NCBI GenBank assembly: GCA_964019055.1
Contig: OZ025213.1
Span: 4,813,292 to 4,877,291, forward strand
Source: Anthopleura xanthogrammica
Taxonomy: Eukaryota > Cnidaria > Anthozoa > Actiniaria > Actiniidae
Length of the DNA stretch: 64,000 bases
Direction: 5' to 3'
Shown: piece after piece, positions 32,962 to 45,492 of the stretch
Layout: each line of letters starts with the position of its first letter
How positions within the stretch are numbered: the stretch's first letter is position 1
Made by a program: the position numbers and the translations under genes
Notes under the pieces: model-generated
What the model saw: only the letters and a program-made list of their open reading frames with translations
Told to the model about the DNA's origin: nothing
Databases searched by the model: none

Positions 32962-34703
32962 TCCCTGCCAGCTTCAAGCTCACAAACATCTCAACTTTAT
33001 CATCCAGTTATCTTTTCATAGACGGCTTTTAGGTTTTGTATGCGTGTGAATCCTTTGAGTGTCCAGCTAGTCGCAATCCAAATAATTTAGCAAAAGCTTA
33101 TTTTGCATATTAGAAGTTACTATTTATTTTACTTTAAAGAATCAATACAAATGACAAGAAAATATGACATCAAAGAGAACCACCAGTGCCAACAAAAATA
33201 TATCCTATCCTAATTGAATCAAAACGGTCATCATAAAGTAATGGTTATTAATACTTTTGTAATGAAAGGGTTTTGTTTTTATTCCGAAAATACAGTTTTT
33301 CTGGTCTTTTGAATCATAAAATAATAAGGTATGCTTCGGTCGAGTTTAGTGGACCGGCTTTCATTGACACATGCCGTCAGTGGGTGTTTGCTTTTGGTCT
33401 AAGCCACAAAGAAAATGAGGGCTGAAATCTTTTTGTTTCACTTAACTGTTTGCACGTTAGCAAATAGCTTGGTCGTCCTAACGACCGACTTGTGGTGCGC
33501 GTGCGCTTAGGTTTTGAGAGGAAGACGCTGTACAGTATTTTTGCGTGACCGACTGCTCTCCATGGCTCTAAATTGAAATCCTAAATAAAGGATGAACCGA
33601 CAAAAATAAGAATGGAATATTGAAGATGATCTTGTTGTTGTGTTGTTTTTTGTTTTCAACTTCAAATTTAAGAAATACTTTCTCTTATCATCTTATTTTC
33701 ACTAGTTTTTAGACAACAGTTATTACGCAGGAAGCGTTCGTGAAAAACCAGTTAAGCACTAAAAATCTAACTTATTTTAGTTTAAAACTTAATAACGTGT
33801 TAATAACATTACAGACAGGTACTGAAGCTACCATTCTGTGCCTAGTTTCTCTTCAAGATCAAAATAACGACTTATCATTAAAGATTATTAAACACTAATA
33901 TTATCTATGACTGATTCTTGCCGTTTATCATACGTGCGGACTTTTTGGTGCCATTATTTACTCCATTTTCGCGTTCAGATGCATCAAACAAATTATCTGT
34001 AGTTTCACAAACCTTACAAACCAAACAGAAGCAATATAGTCTAGACACAGTACGGTTTTTGAACAAATATAAAAGAACGACTAATCCAGCTCATCATTTA
34101 CCGACAAAAGATTTCCTGCTTCGGTGTTTGAACAAATTGAACGTGTTTGGATGAAGGAAACTGTGGTTACTATTTTAAGACTTTTCACAAATATTTTTCT
34201 ATTATTGGCTTCGGTGAAATCTTGTGGAAAGAGGCTGCATGAAAAGTGGCACTTTTCTAAGCGTTGTGTGGTAACTTCTATATATTTATAATTCTGTTAA
34301 AGAATTTGTCATGCTCTTCATAGTGGGCGGGCTTCCTTAAAAATTCCATGTCTGGACTACCCGCGCGATTGGTTTGATAGTGAGAGTACTTTTGGTTAGT
34401 TCATTTTTTAAACACATTTTACATCAATATTTTTGGAAATAAAAATATTGGGTGTTGTCCTCGTTTGTTTTTTCCCCGAGAGTTGTTTCGGAACTAATTC
34501 GGAATAGATGGCTGAGCTCTGAATAACATCAACGCCAACTCACTTCCAGAACGATCTCAATTGTCTTTCAAAGTACCCGCTGTTGCTTATAAAAAAGGAA
34601 AGGACGCATCCCTAAGCCGATTTGCTATGGAAGTAAAACCAGACGTCATCCGTAATCACTAGAACTTTCCTCTCTGCAAGATAGATCTTCTCAAAATCAC
34701 GAT
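32962..34703. other. Gene D upstream region
   Basis: AT-rich; must contain the gene D promoter and any 5' UTR exon. No coding exon, TATA box or repeat family is recognised with confidence. Confidence 0.5.
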
Positions 34704-36157
34704 TTACTCAGGTTGTAAGCATAATTCTTCATGGTATAGTGTTTTCTTAGGCTGATTAAGAGCATTCTTGTTGGCTTGTGGTTTTCCTAATGGCCATCTC
34801 ACACGGAATCGGAAGCCTTTAATTATCAGATAAACTAAGACCATATATTTCCCATCAAGCCGAGACGTGATAGTTTTATAGCTCTTAACTCCCCGGGCCA
34901 GTTGTAAGCCCATCGTCGTACCAGGCTTGCCGTCATTGATACCATAAGCGTTTTTTCTAGATGGGTCACTAGGTTGACTTTCCATGACGAAACGCGCCGC
35001 TAAAAGTCTTCGTCCACCGCTTAAAATAACTGCATAACGGCACAGGAAATTAATTACGCTACATACAAAAAGTCTTCTTAGCTTCCTCGTATTTCCTTTC
35101 CACCGAGAAAGCTCCAACATATAATTTGCGGTCATAAAACCGTTACGCAATTACAAACGACTGATACAGGAAGTTTCTTGCTCGGCAGAAATCGATCTGC
35201 TGCGGCGGGCCACCAAGAATGTATGCTCTTCTACAGGTGAACAGAATCTATCAACAGTTCTTTTAAATACCCAGGAAGATTAGAAAGGAAAACGCCGAAA
35301 TTAAGAGTTAAAAGCCTATTATCCATAAAAGTATGGCCAGTCATACTAATAAGTATCATAGTTATTCTGATTGGGATGTTTTTAATTAACCCTAACATTT
35401 AGTCCAATTTCTAGGGAGTTACACTTCGACTGAAGATATTGTTGCATCAGCAGACCATGAACATCGTTCGATGTCTTCTAGGGTGAAATTTAGTTACGGT
35501 GTTGCAAACTCGATCTGTCTGTTAGCCATGTCCTGATCAGCCCAGAGGTTGTTTCAGGGTTTGATTGAGCTAGCCGTGCCCTGACTTTCAAAGCGGATCA
35601 GCCCAGAGGTTGTTTAAGGAGATTGATTTTTTTGGAGGTTGCAAGCCACATTTTAAGACCCTTTGAAAAGATCAGTTTAAAATAGAATTAAAATAGGAAA
35701 AAATAATGTGTGGGGGAAGTTTTCTTTGTGAATTCATCATTCTGTAACGTCATTAAATTCTGTAAAGAAGACTGAAAATCGCTCGAGTCGCAGACTGAGT
35801 ATTGCGTGTCGTCTGCTTCGCTCAAAACACTTATCACAAGCAAACATTAGAACCTCATAAAGTTTATAGATGCCACCCATGTTTTGATGTCACCCGCTGT
35901 GCTGATGTCGCTAAACACGCGATCATATTCACCGAGTGTCACCGTGCTAACAGCTGTACAGCTGCGCTTCTAAAGACCCACTGTGCCGCAATGCTTACAA
36001 CAAATACATCACGGACAGCTAACATACGTTCATCTGTTTGAGTTGAGTTCATTGCGTCATCAGTAGTCACCTCTTCAACACTACTTTTTGATGCAGATTG
36101 AAACGACACAAGAAAAAACAATAAAAAAGCAGGTTTTCGATCTCCATTGACATTCAC
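34704..36157 (-). CDS. Gene E (tentative): small two-exon secreted protein
   Basis: Exon 1 36157-36028 and exon 2 35029-34704 join in phase 1 (donor GTATGT, acceptor TTATGCAG), 456 nt, 151 residues. Exon 1 starts MNVNGDRKPAFLLFFLVSFQ, a plausible signal peptide with cleavage near SAS, then an acidic Ser/Thr stretch. Exon 2 lies within an ORF of about 440 nt that is long for this AT content. It is basic, with GGRR, DGKYMVLVYLIIK and FRFRVRW, and ends LCLQPE. I do not recognise the family. It could be a small secreted factor, or two chance ORFs; the intron holds a SINE fragment. Confidence 0.35.
35510..35625 (+). mobile_element. SINE tail fragment, internally duplicated
   Basis: The block GATCAGCCCAGAGGTTGTTT appears twice, about 60 bp apart, each time after a TAGCC(A/G)TG-CCTGA-type sequence. 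It matches tails near 18650, 31700 and 38670. Confidence 0.55.
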
Positions 36158-38106
36158 CAGTGATTCACGCCCACGACCTTGGCTTTTCGGTCGAAATTGT
36201 AGTTATTTATACTTTTGGACTTAATTCTTTTCACGAAATTAACTTGCAGATAATACATTAATTATATTTTGACATTTCAAAGTTGTCTCAGCAAATTGTT
36301 TCTTTTTGTTTGTACAAATTGGTATTATTTTGTAATTTGTACAATTCAAAGCGCCATTTCTGATTCTTTTTCGGAAGATGATTTTTGGATTCAGTTGACT
36401 TGCTTTATAAAGTTGAGCAATAACCTTCAATATTTATAACCGTGTCTATGGTAACGTCAGGCTTTTCTTAAGATGTTTAGTGAATCGATAGCATTCCCTA
36501 ATGCCCAGGAGAGCAATTAGACTGTTCACAGTGTCATCCCAATATCCTTGACTAACTTTCTATATACTAACTTATTTTTGGACCAATTGACTAATCCTCG
36601 CCTTGCTTTCACTTGGCTATCAAAATGCAGGACAAATTTCTACTATCTCACAGCTCTTGACAAAAAATGTCGTGGTCTTTTCCGCAGTTGTTCGAAATCT
36701 TTTATGACTGCTACGGATAGTTGGTCAAGGTACTTATGCTGTGACATTGAACACTGAGTTTTACGGAAGCCCAGTTGGTGAGGGATACCGGAAATTATGG
36801 TTTGACCTCGAATTAACTCTTGTAGTGTGCGATCCGCAAGGTGGAAAAGACTCAGGAAAATAACAAGTTGCGTGCAAGAACTGCTAACACACACAAATGC
36901 CGGTACCTATGGAAGGCATTTGATAAATGACGCTTAATTCTCTTGTGAATTGAAATCATTCATTATTTTTGTCTTACTAAGTGGATCCAGTTTGTATTTA
37001 CTTAGGAGTAACAATTGTACGCGTGAGAGTGTGGCATTTACGCACTTAGATGCAAAACCAACAAGCTTGCAATCTAGGAATCTGCAGGGAGATTGATCGA
37101 TGGTAGTGACACCGGTTGCCACTGGATGCGCAGCTCAATCATTCTTTTTTGATGGCAGATTCAACATGAACAACATGGCTATGTTTTCGGACGGACTTAT
37201 GCATTCTTTTGTGGTGTGCCGAAAGGGGTATTTAACTCGTAGAAAAGAATCCCAGGCATTCAAAGCGGCTTGTTTTAAGATCATAATGCGGCAACTACAC
37301 ATCAGTGGATTCCATGGCGCATATCCGTGAAGTTTATTTCTGAAGTAGAATGCATTCTAAAACCTGACTCATCCCATGTGCGTCGCTCCTGGAGTGTATA
37401 AAATCTTCAGGAAACGTCACTAAGGACCAATAACAGTAATTGACGATATGCACCCCATTGGAATGTCATACTTTAATAGTCGGCACTCGGGCCTTTCTTC
37501 AGAGGTTAACAATTATCGTCCGCCACTAATTCACGTCTGGTGCAAAAAAGAGATATTAATAAGCTGTCGGCAGTCGCGCCTTACATTCTTATTCTGTGGT
37601 CCAAACACAATGGTGATCAACGGAAGGAAGGCCTTCGTATTCACGCTACGAGAACACATGACTCGTTAGGTTACTACACGTAACGACACCATGGCGGTAG
37701 TATGGTCATGACGATACAAATTGAAGCAGACCCTGATTGGACTCATCATTATCGTCTACCATCTCAAGAGGAATGGAACTCACAATCATTAAGGTATGTA
37801 ACTAAGATGACTTGGTTGATCTCTTTGTTATCACTGTTTACAACACATTTACTAAATACGAGATTATTAGACTGGTGTAATTTATTTCTAAACATCGATG
37901 ACCTGCGACTTAAAGCTTTTTTAATTTCTTACACTTGAGTTAATTCATTTTGACTTCAAATTTCTTCAGAGTCGTGATTGATTTAAGGTTGCAGTTGATG
38001 GAGCTACGCTTGGCTCATCCCGCCAGCCAGCCAAACCATCGCGACGTCTTTTCTATTCAGCTTGTTGAATACATTAACTGATGTTTTCTTTCTATTTTGA
38101 CAGTTC
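36158..38106. other. FGF upstream region
   Basis: No coding exon with family support. TATAAAA at 37397-37403 and a strong donor (AAG|GTATGT at 37793) suggest a non-coding first exon of the FGF gene. The ORF across that donor does not continue in frame into the FGF exon, so it is read as 5' UTR. Confidence 0.4.
37397..37403 (+). promoter_or_regulatory. Candidate TATA box of the FGF gene
   Basis: GGAGTGTATAAAATCTTC about 710 bp upstream of the FGF ATG. It would place transcription start near 37430 and the first (non-coding) exon at about 37430-37793, spliced to 38104. No transcript evidence. Confidence 0.35.
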
Positions 38107-41100
38107 ATGTGTTTGTCAGTTTTGATGGGTTTACAGATGGTAACCTCATCTTCGAAGGTGATTAAGAAAATAGACTCCCACATAGCTAAACAAGGAACAA
38201 CTAACCCAGTTCTGCGACATCATCCAACTCCTGCGAAACCTCAACATAACGAATCCGATTGGACGAGAATAACTAGGTACCCAACCAACTGTGCAGTCGT
38301 CAAAATCTACTCCAGGACTGGATACTTTCTTCAAATTTCTCCATCAGGAAAAATACGAGGAACAAAACATCGTAACAGCAAGTTTGGTAAGTATTTTTTG
38401 AAGTCCAAAAAAAATGAACTGTCTTACTGAAGCCTATTTAGTTTTTCCTGTTGCAGCTCAGCAACATCTTTGACCAAACTATACGAGTGCCACTGATGCC
38501 TTAGGTCTTGACTCAACCGCCTCTCGAGCTCATTTCAGCATCACATGTGAGCACAGTTTGTTAGGTCCCTCCCTTGATTCATCTACGAGTTCTCCTTTTT
38601 TCCTCCCTCCACAAAACCCAACATGCTGTATAAGTTTCAGCTCGCTCTGTGAACTCCGTAGCCGTGCCCTGACTTTGATCAGCACAGAGGTTGTTTCAGG
38701 ATTCGAAAAATTTGTTATTGTACTGAGTTTGCTAAGAGAATCCTGTGCAACAATGACACCTATCGCTATGATCACTAGACTCTGAAGATAAAGTTTCTTA
38801 AAAAAATCTACTGATAATGACATATTCATCAATCGATGAATTTGATCGTTTTGTCTGGGGAAAAAATCATAACAGTCAGTGATACTCGAAATTGTGTCAT
38901 ATATTGGACCTTCTAGTGACAACTGCAAAAGCAGGCCAAAGACGAGCTAGCTTTTTTAAGCTTCTGTGAAAAATTCCTTGGTTCTTTTTACAGTCCTGTA
39001 AGAGAAGTTATGATAAGTTTTACTAAAAGTTTAAAAACTTTTCGCATGGCATAGTCCTATACTAAAGCTAATTTCGACTGAGGTATTGGTCATAGGAGAT
39101 TATGTCATGGACTATAAGCAGACAAGATCGAGTGGAGAGGCTGTTCCATTCTTAAGCCGAGATCAGGAGATGCCGACAATTTTGCATGATAATAATGGCG
39201 TCAGTTAGAGTCATTAGAACTAATAGGACAACAAAAACGGTCAAGCTTAAAGTGATTACACTGGCTCACAAGACGTTTGAAAAGCATTTAGCAAGTTAAT
39301 TGTCCGAGTTCTGAAAGAATGTTCAGTCGTCTCTCACGTCAATAGGGCTGAGAATAGAACATGAGATCATATCATTTGGTAATACTACATCCAATTTAAC
39401 TAAAATCCACAGATACTGTTAATAACGAGCTTAACCTAAATAGCATGTGACAGATTGAGGTCTATTTTCGCGCGGGTGCGAATGAGGTGACCCAAAACAC
39501 CGCTAAACGGATTAGCAGAGCGGATTAACGCTAGCGAATGTTATTAGTACTTTTCTCGCATTGGTCCCCCACGTTGACACGAACTCCTTAAGATCTATTG
39601 GACTAGTGGAAGAAAAATCAACACTTGACTTGAAAAGGAAACCGTGATGTCATTTTAGCAGAGATTAGAGGTCGCAAATGGATGTTTGATTTGCCTAAAG
39701 AAAGACGACGCCATATACAAGACTCCATGTCAATAGTCTAATTGCTGGACAATTCAACGTGTACCGCTAATTGATCATAAATATGACGATCACTGGTCTA
39801 TTGCTTTTGTTTGATAACGCGAGATAACACATCGAAAATCCACCCCTATAAATATCGTTAAACAGCTATATATTGACCGCTTTCAGGGTGTACGTTATGT
39901 AGATACTTGAAGCTTCTCGAGCCGGTGCACGAGTCCGCGAAATGATAACTGTTATATCACGCCGGGTTTTGTACGCTTACACGACATGACAGACAGACCA
40001 AAATTGGTAAAAATAGACGAGATTATGCCTACATATAAATATCTTAAATTCATTCTCACAGTTTCAGAGCTATTTTTACTCCAAAACTCACTAAAGCCAA
40101 CCAGCTTCACAGCTTGTACAATACGCTTGTACGTGTGTAATCATTTCCCGGGTCTTTTTTTTTTCTTGCTAGAAATTTCTTCCTAAAAAGTCAGTCAGCT
40201 TTATTTTTACCGGAAATTTAATTCCAATAAAATAGCTCAAGTGGTTTTTAACATATCTGTTATTATCACTGTACACAAAAAGGCCATCCAGAGTCAAATA
40301 TAATGTGAATTTTCTAATGACACAAGTAGAGGAACGGTAAAGGTTCTTACAGTTACTTGTTTCGTGAGTCTATCAGACATATCATGGACCCCCCCTGGTG
40401 GAAGGATTAATCAAGAAGTGAGCCCTTGTTTTCAAAAACAAAACGAGAGTGAATTAAAGGATGTATAAAGCAAAAACAATCGCAACGGGAGAAGAGATGT
40501 TAGATAAACGTCTCGTGCTGTGACGGATGACTTAGATGGTCAAGTATTTCCTTGATGTTTTTAGTTCTTTTGATTGCTTTTAATTTGTATTTGTTAATCT
40601 TGATAATTTGTCCGCCTAGGCTGAGGTTCTCTAATCTTTACGATACTGGTTAGCATTTTTGTGCTTTACACGTTTTTCAACATACCTATCATATGCTCAG
40701 AGTTGAACACATACTAAGCCAAGCTTGTGTATATTATAGACAGTATGGATAAAAAGTTAAATTTTACACCGTAAAAAATAAGAGAGATCACTTACTGACG
40801 TTTCGGACGCTAGTCCTTCGTCGGAGTAGGTGCTTTTTTACTCCGACGAAGGACTAGCGTCCGAAACGTCAGTAAGTGATCTCTCTTATTTTTTACGGTG
40901 TAAAATTTAACTTTTTATCCATACTGTTTCATTAGAAACACCGACGCAGCCCACACTAGCTTACCGCTAGTTATCATCTCTATATTATGGACAGTAAAAC
41001 AGAGATCGAAGCAGGCATAGCCTGGTCTTATCCAACTCGAAGTTTTCACTTTGCGTTACTAAACATATCAGGATAAAGGTGTAGACACAGATGCGATGTC

Positions 41101-42314
41101 TTCATGAGACGTCGCAAAAACTAGATCGCACCGTGTGACCATGCACCAGTGCGACGTTGTTTGCGAACGGCGAGATTCGTCGCGCGCCGCGTCGAAATCG
41201 TCTCTACTTTTTGCGACCTTGTACACGGTGCGATCTCTAAGTATGAGTGGAAAACGATACAGCTGATTCGTAGCCGTAGTACAACCGTAACGTATAGGCG
41301 TAACTACATGTAGTGATTTGGTGAATTACAATGTGAAGCCGTTTCAATACTACGGCATGTCGTACTGTGTACGGTAATAATAACTTTATTTAAACAGTCA
41401 GTACCGTTTGTTTCACTTTCCTCGCTCTAAGGCCTCCCCGTAAGATTGTTGCATCAATGTATTTATAATTTATTTATCTCGTTTCGTTATTTTCAGCTCG
41501 TTTAATCATGCAGTCGGTCGCAGAAAGCATCGTCCGGTTTAAAAGTCTAATAACACAGAAATACTTAGCAATGACTGCATATGGAGTTCTTTATGCAACA
41601 GTAAGTTATTCTGTAGTAACCATCATAACCTCTCAGTCCCACCCCCGGCCTCACCCCCAACTCTTGTCACCATCTTGTCACGCCATTATGTCACGGCATT
41701 CTGTCACGCCATTATGTCACCCATCTGTGTTTTTATCATTGTATCTTTGTTATTTCGTAAGTAATGCAGGTGCAAAATTAATTGTTATCGTTGTCGCCAT
41801 TATTTGAATCCTGTATACACAAGAGACCGGCCGCCATATTGCTTCAAGGACCTCATACGACTAGTAACCGGAAGCGGAAGCGTATTCCTAAGGGGTACGC
41901 ACAATCAAAAAATAACTTTCGATGAATACCGATGTCCCAAAACTCATACTGGAAGAGTCCCTGTCTGTCCTTCATGGTCTCTTTTGTATATAGTATTTCC
42001 TCATGTTCATGACCTTCAAACATCTTCATATATATTTTATTTCATTCTTTTTTCTTTAGCAAACCTTAAATGACGAATGTCTTTTCAAAGAAAAGCTCAA
42101 ACAATCAGGATTTCACACATTTTCTTCAAATAAATACAGTGGATCCAACAAAAACAACCATAACAACGAACTATACCTAGCAATCAAGAAAAATGGCAAG
42201 CAAAAACATGGTATTAACACAGCTAAAGGACAACGAGCTGTGCAGTTCCTTGTGCTGCGAGAGTATGAGAACAGAAAAATATTGAAATATTGCGAAACGA
42301 TCGACTTGTCGTGA
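38107..42314 (+). CDS. Fibroblast growth factor family ligand
   Basis: Exons 38107-38386, 41497-41600, 42060-42314 (280+104+255 nt; phases 1 and 0) give 212 residues. These are the classic three-exon FGF introns at conserved places. The N terminus MCLSVLMGLQMVTSS is a short signal-like segment; a basic, disordered ~45 residues follow. The beta-trefoil core runs from about residue 60: VVKIYSRTGYFLQISPSGKI, QSVAESIVRFKSL, QKYLAMTAYGVLYAT, then DECLFKEKL, YNT-like FHTFSSNKY, ELYLAIKKNGKQKHG and AVQFLVLRE. In other FGFs the Tyr-Leu-Ala-Met and Glu-Cys-Phe-Phe-x-Glu positions are core; both are present (ECLFKE). The ligand acts outside the cell on FGFR with heparan sulfate. The first ATG after acceptor 38103 was chosen because the upstream exon frame closes. 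Subfamily not assigned. Confidence 0.92.
38560..38710 (+). mobile_element. SINE fragment in FGF intron 1
   Basis: Blocks TTTTCCTCCCTCCACAAAAC, CTGTGAACTCCGTAGCCGTG and TTTGATCAGCACAGAGGTTG match the dispersed SINE body/tail seen at 18545 and 35510. Confidence 0.55.
40741..40926. repeat. Perfect 88-bp inverted repeat with 10-base loop, FGF intron 1
   Basis: Arms 40741-40828 and 40839-40926 are exact reverse complements (outer ends CAGTATGGATAAAAAGTTAA / TTAACTTTTTATCCATACTG; inner ends ACTAGCGTCC flanked by TCCTTCGTCGGAGTA). The loop is GGTGCTTTTT. The lack of any mismatch means it is young or under gene conversion. Confidence 0.95.
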
Positions 42315-45300
42315 AAAGAGTTAATATAAGGAACTAATATCGTATTAAATCTGTAGGTATTAAGGTATTATCGTAGGTATTAAATCTGTTAAATTGGATC
42401 AATAGGCCTCTTTTTGAGGTTGCGCTCTTCTCCAAACTCGAAAAGTATTAGACCAGTTTTCGTATGACTATGAAAAACTTACGGCGCGCGTCGCGCGTTG
42501 CCGTTCCGTGTATGAAAACATTCGACTAGCCTGCGTGGCTGCTCTGGGGGATTGGGGAGGAGGGAAAAGGGAGGGGGAGGGGAATCCCCCTGAACCGCCA
42601 CGCAGGCTAACATTCGACATTCGGTGCCGTGTTCGCGTCGTGCCGTAACCGTGCCGTGTGCCGTGACTTTTCACACTCATACGAAAACTGCTCTATGGGT
42701 CCACTCGTATCCTCCCAGACACTGGATTGTTTTCTGAATTTTCTGAAATTTTCCAACGAAACGTGGCAATAGAATGTCCTACATAATATCTTAAAATCCA
42801 TCTCTTTTTCTATTTAGTGACTCGTTAAGTTAAGTTTGGATGCACATGCAACAATGTTGTACGCAGAGCCCGCAGTCATCCAGGTCAGCGACTGGGAATG
42901 AAGTTGCTAACCAGGAGAAATGCAGGCTCTGGGTAAGAGATTGGCATAGACATGCAACCGAAAATGGTCTATATTTTGCATCCGTAAAATGGGCGTGGTG
43001 GGGTGTATACTATTTAACTTGACCAGGAATGTGGCTGATCAAGTATACCATTTTTGTTAAATTCCCGTTTGGAAGATTTTGGAGAAACGCAAATTTCTGG
43101 GAGTCTATTAGAGGACACTACTGAGATCCTAACCAGACAGTTCCTTGTAAATCAGTAAGCACAAGATCAAGGCTGGTAATTACAGCCAGCATCGAATTAT
43201 CAGTCTTTCTTGTTAGCCATATTTTGGGAATCCATTATTTAATCAATGGACTATGAATAATTATTAACAATGACTAATGATTATTAGTAATTATTAACTA
43301 ATTATCACAATGAGCAGTGTTTCATGACAGTTGTGAGCAGAAAATGATCACAGGTCATGCATGACCGCAACATTTAATTTAAACCAATCAAAGAACACAA
43401 AGACTTGTTTCAACCAATCATAGTGCTTAATTACAGAAGCCAATAGAGTGTCATGGTGCCAAGCATTTCCTGCTCATACAAAACCTGCTCTATTTATTAT
43501 TCATGTATTTGCACATAAACATATATAAATAGAATTGTATTTAAAGAAGGATGTCACATGATTAGATTTTGGCAGACAAATTAGTAAGTGCTGTCACAAA
43601 TTATCTAATTAATTTTAGCTCTAGTCAGGGATGAAGATATTAACCTGCATAATAGCCAACATTTGATGTGAAGGCAATATAGGAAAAAAGAGGATACCAG
43701 ATGCGTGAAGACAGTGATATCAATCAATCTAAAATATATTGCTTGCTGGGATTTTGGCCAATGTAGTCTAGCAGTAAAATTCATTGCTGTTGGTCATGCA
43801 TGACATATTACATAAAAATTGACAAAGACTCAACTTCGAGTCAATTTTCAATGAAGATTTTGGTTTTACAAAATTACAAGCATCAGTACCTCGATATTTG
43901 AGAACAATTTTGATTATTCAATTTTACTTTAGGTTTTAACCATGTATGATGTACAAGATATATATAGTTAAGAGAATATTCTTATGAGCTTGAAAAACAT
44001 ATAGATGTGACGGCTAACTCTGAAGTATTTCAGATTAAAAAACACACATCATAAGCACAATGTATATAGAGATGTAATGGTAAACTTAGTAAAAGCGAGA
44101 TCCTAGAATCTTGCATGAATAGATCTTGGTTATTTTAGGCAATGCTTTTGGTGAGTGAGGGAAGGGATGAGTTCATTCCCCCCCCCCCCCCCCCCTCCGG
44201 GGTTCATGGCTCCTGAGGGTGAGGAAGGCATTGACAGTGCCACCCAACAGGATTTGAAAGCCTTGCCTTCAGGGGTAACACTCCCAGCTATATTGGACTT
44301 GCAAGCTAGCTACCTGAGCTACCTGTCACTATAACATGGGATTTGGGCTCCCTGTGTTATTTCAGTACTCACCCGAAAAAAGTGAAGCTTTCTTTAAATT
44401 TCATATTTTTGTAAACCTGTAGAATAAAGTGTAAATCAACCTTCTATACATTGTGAAAAATAAAAGCTTTAGTTTTATGGGGTTGTTTTATGGGTTTGTG
44501 TGAAAATAATAAATTTAATTAAGGACGGTCATGCGCACACATACTGCGCATCTACATCTACAGGTTCACGAAAACTAGCATTTGTCTTCAATAAAATATT
44601 AAAGATATTATATCTCTGGTTTAACACATAAAGCTTGAATAAAAACAAACAAGGATCACACATCGAATTCAAAATTTACCATGTATTCAAAATAACTAAG
44701 CGTGTAATTATATGGAGTTTTGAAAAAACTGTTCTTTGATCCATAAAGTCTCACTAGAAATTTAAAAAAAATCCTTTTACGTACCAAATGTTTCAGAATT
44801 TTCTATCTTCATTGAAACAAAAAGTCAATAGTAACTTTACTTCAAACCCAATAACCTTCCTGGAACTTCAGAAGTCAAAAATGTCGAGTTTTTCTCTGTG
44901 TTTATAGCTCGCATGGTTGGGAAACTGCATGCTTTGCTTGACGTGCAAACGCGGACGCAACGCGCCGAAAGCAGAGTTTGTCACGCCGTTTCTAATGCTG
45001 TGTCACGCTCGTCACGCATTTAGTATCAGATGATGCTATAAATAATGTTTTTAAAAAGTAAGTATCTCTTTAAAACGTCTGGATACCCTAACTTTTTATT
45101 GATAATAGCCTTAATTTGAAAAAAAAAATGTTTCTGTATTTTTTTTTTTTAATAATTGAAACAAGGCGTTAATTTTTGCAATCATCAGTTGCGAGGGTTC
45201 AAGCTACAAAACCGAGAATGTTCTTTTTTTTTAAAATACACAAAATATATTTTAAAAATGTGTTTTAATGAGCGTTTCGCTGTGTTTAAATAAAACTGAA

Positions 45301-45492
45301 GGCCAGATGCAGGAAATAATGCTCTTGGAAAGTTCGAAATAACAAAAACCCCGTCCCCTACCCTCTTAGGACGATTTTGCGTCTCATCCGGGTATTTCCT
45401 TCAATAAGACAAGTCGAGGAAGATACGGTAGATGTCCTGTTCATCTTGTTCTATCCGCGAAAAAATGGGATCTTAACACAAGAACTTTAAAC
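42315..45492. other. FGF - USP38 intergenic region
   Basis: Holds a foldback element inside another GC-rich repeat (42460-42700), a C17-type run at 44180-44196 and AT-rich DNA. No exon is seen. The USP38 promoter and 5' UTR must lie just before 45493; no TATA box recognised. Confidence 0.6.
42527..42608. mobile_element. Small foldback/MITE with target-site duplication
   Basis: Ends TAGCCTGCGTGGC and GCCACGCAGGCT(A) are inverted. The element is flanked on both sides by AACATTCGAC (42517-42526 and 42609-42618), a 10-bp (at least 8-bp) direct repeat. The interior is a purine-rich G/A run. Confidence 0.8.

Noticed and set aside
37702..37938. Coding first exon for FGF starting MVMTIQIEADPDW
   Set aside because: Splicing at 37793 to 38104 would run into a stop; treated as possible 5' UTR.
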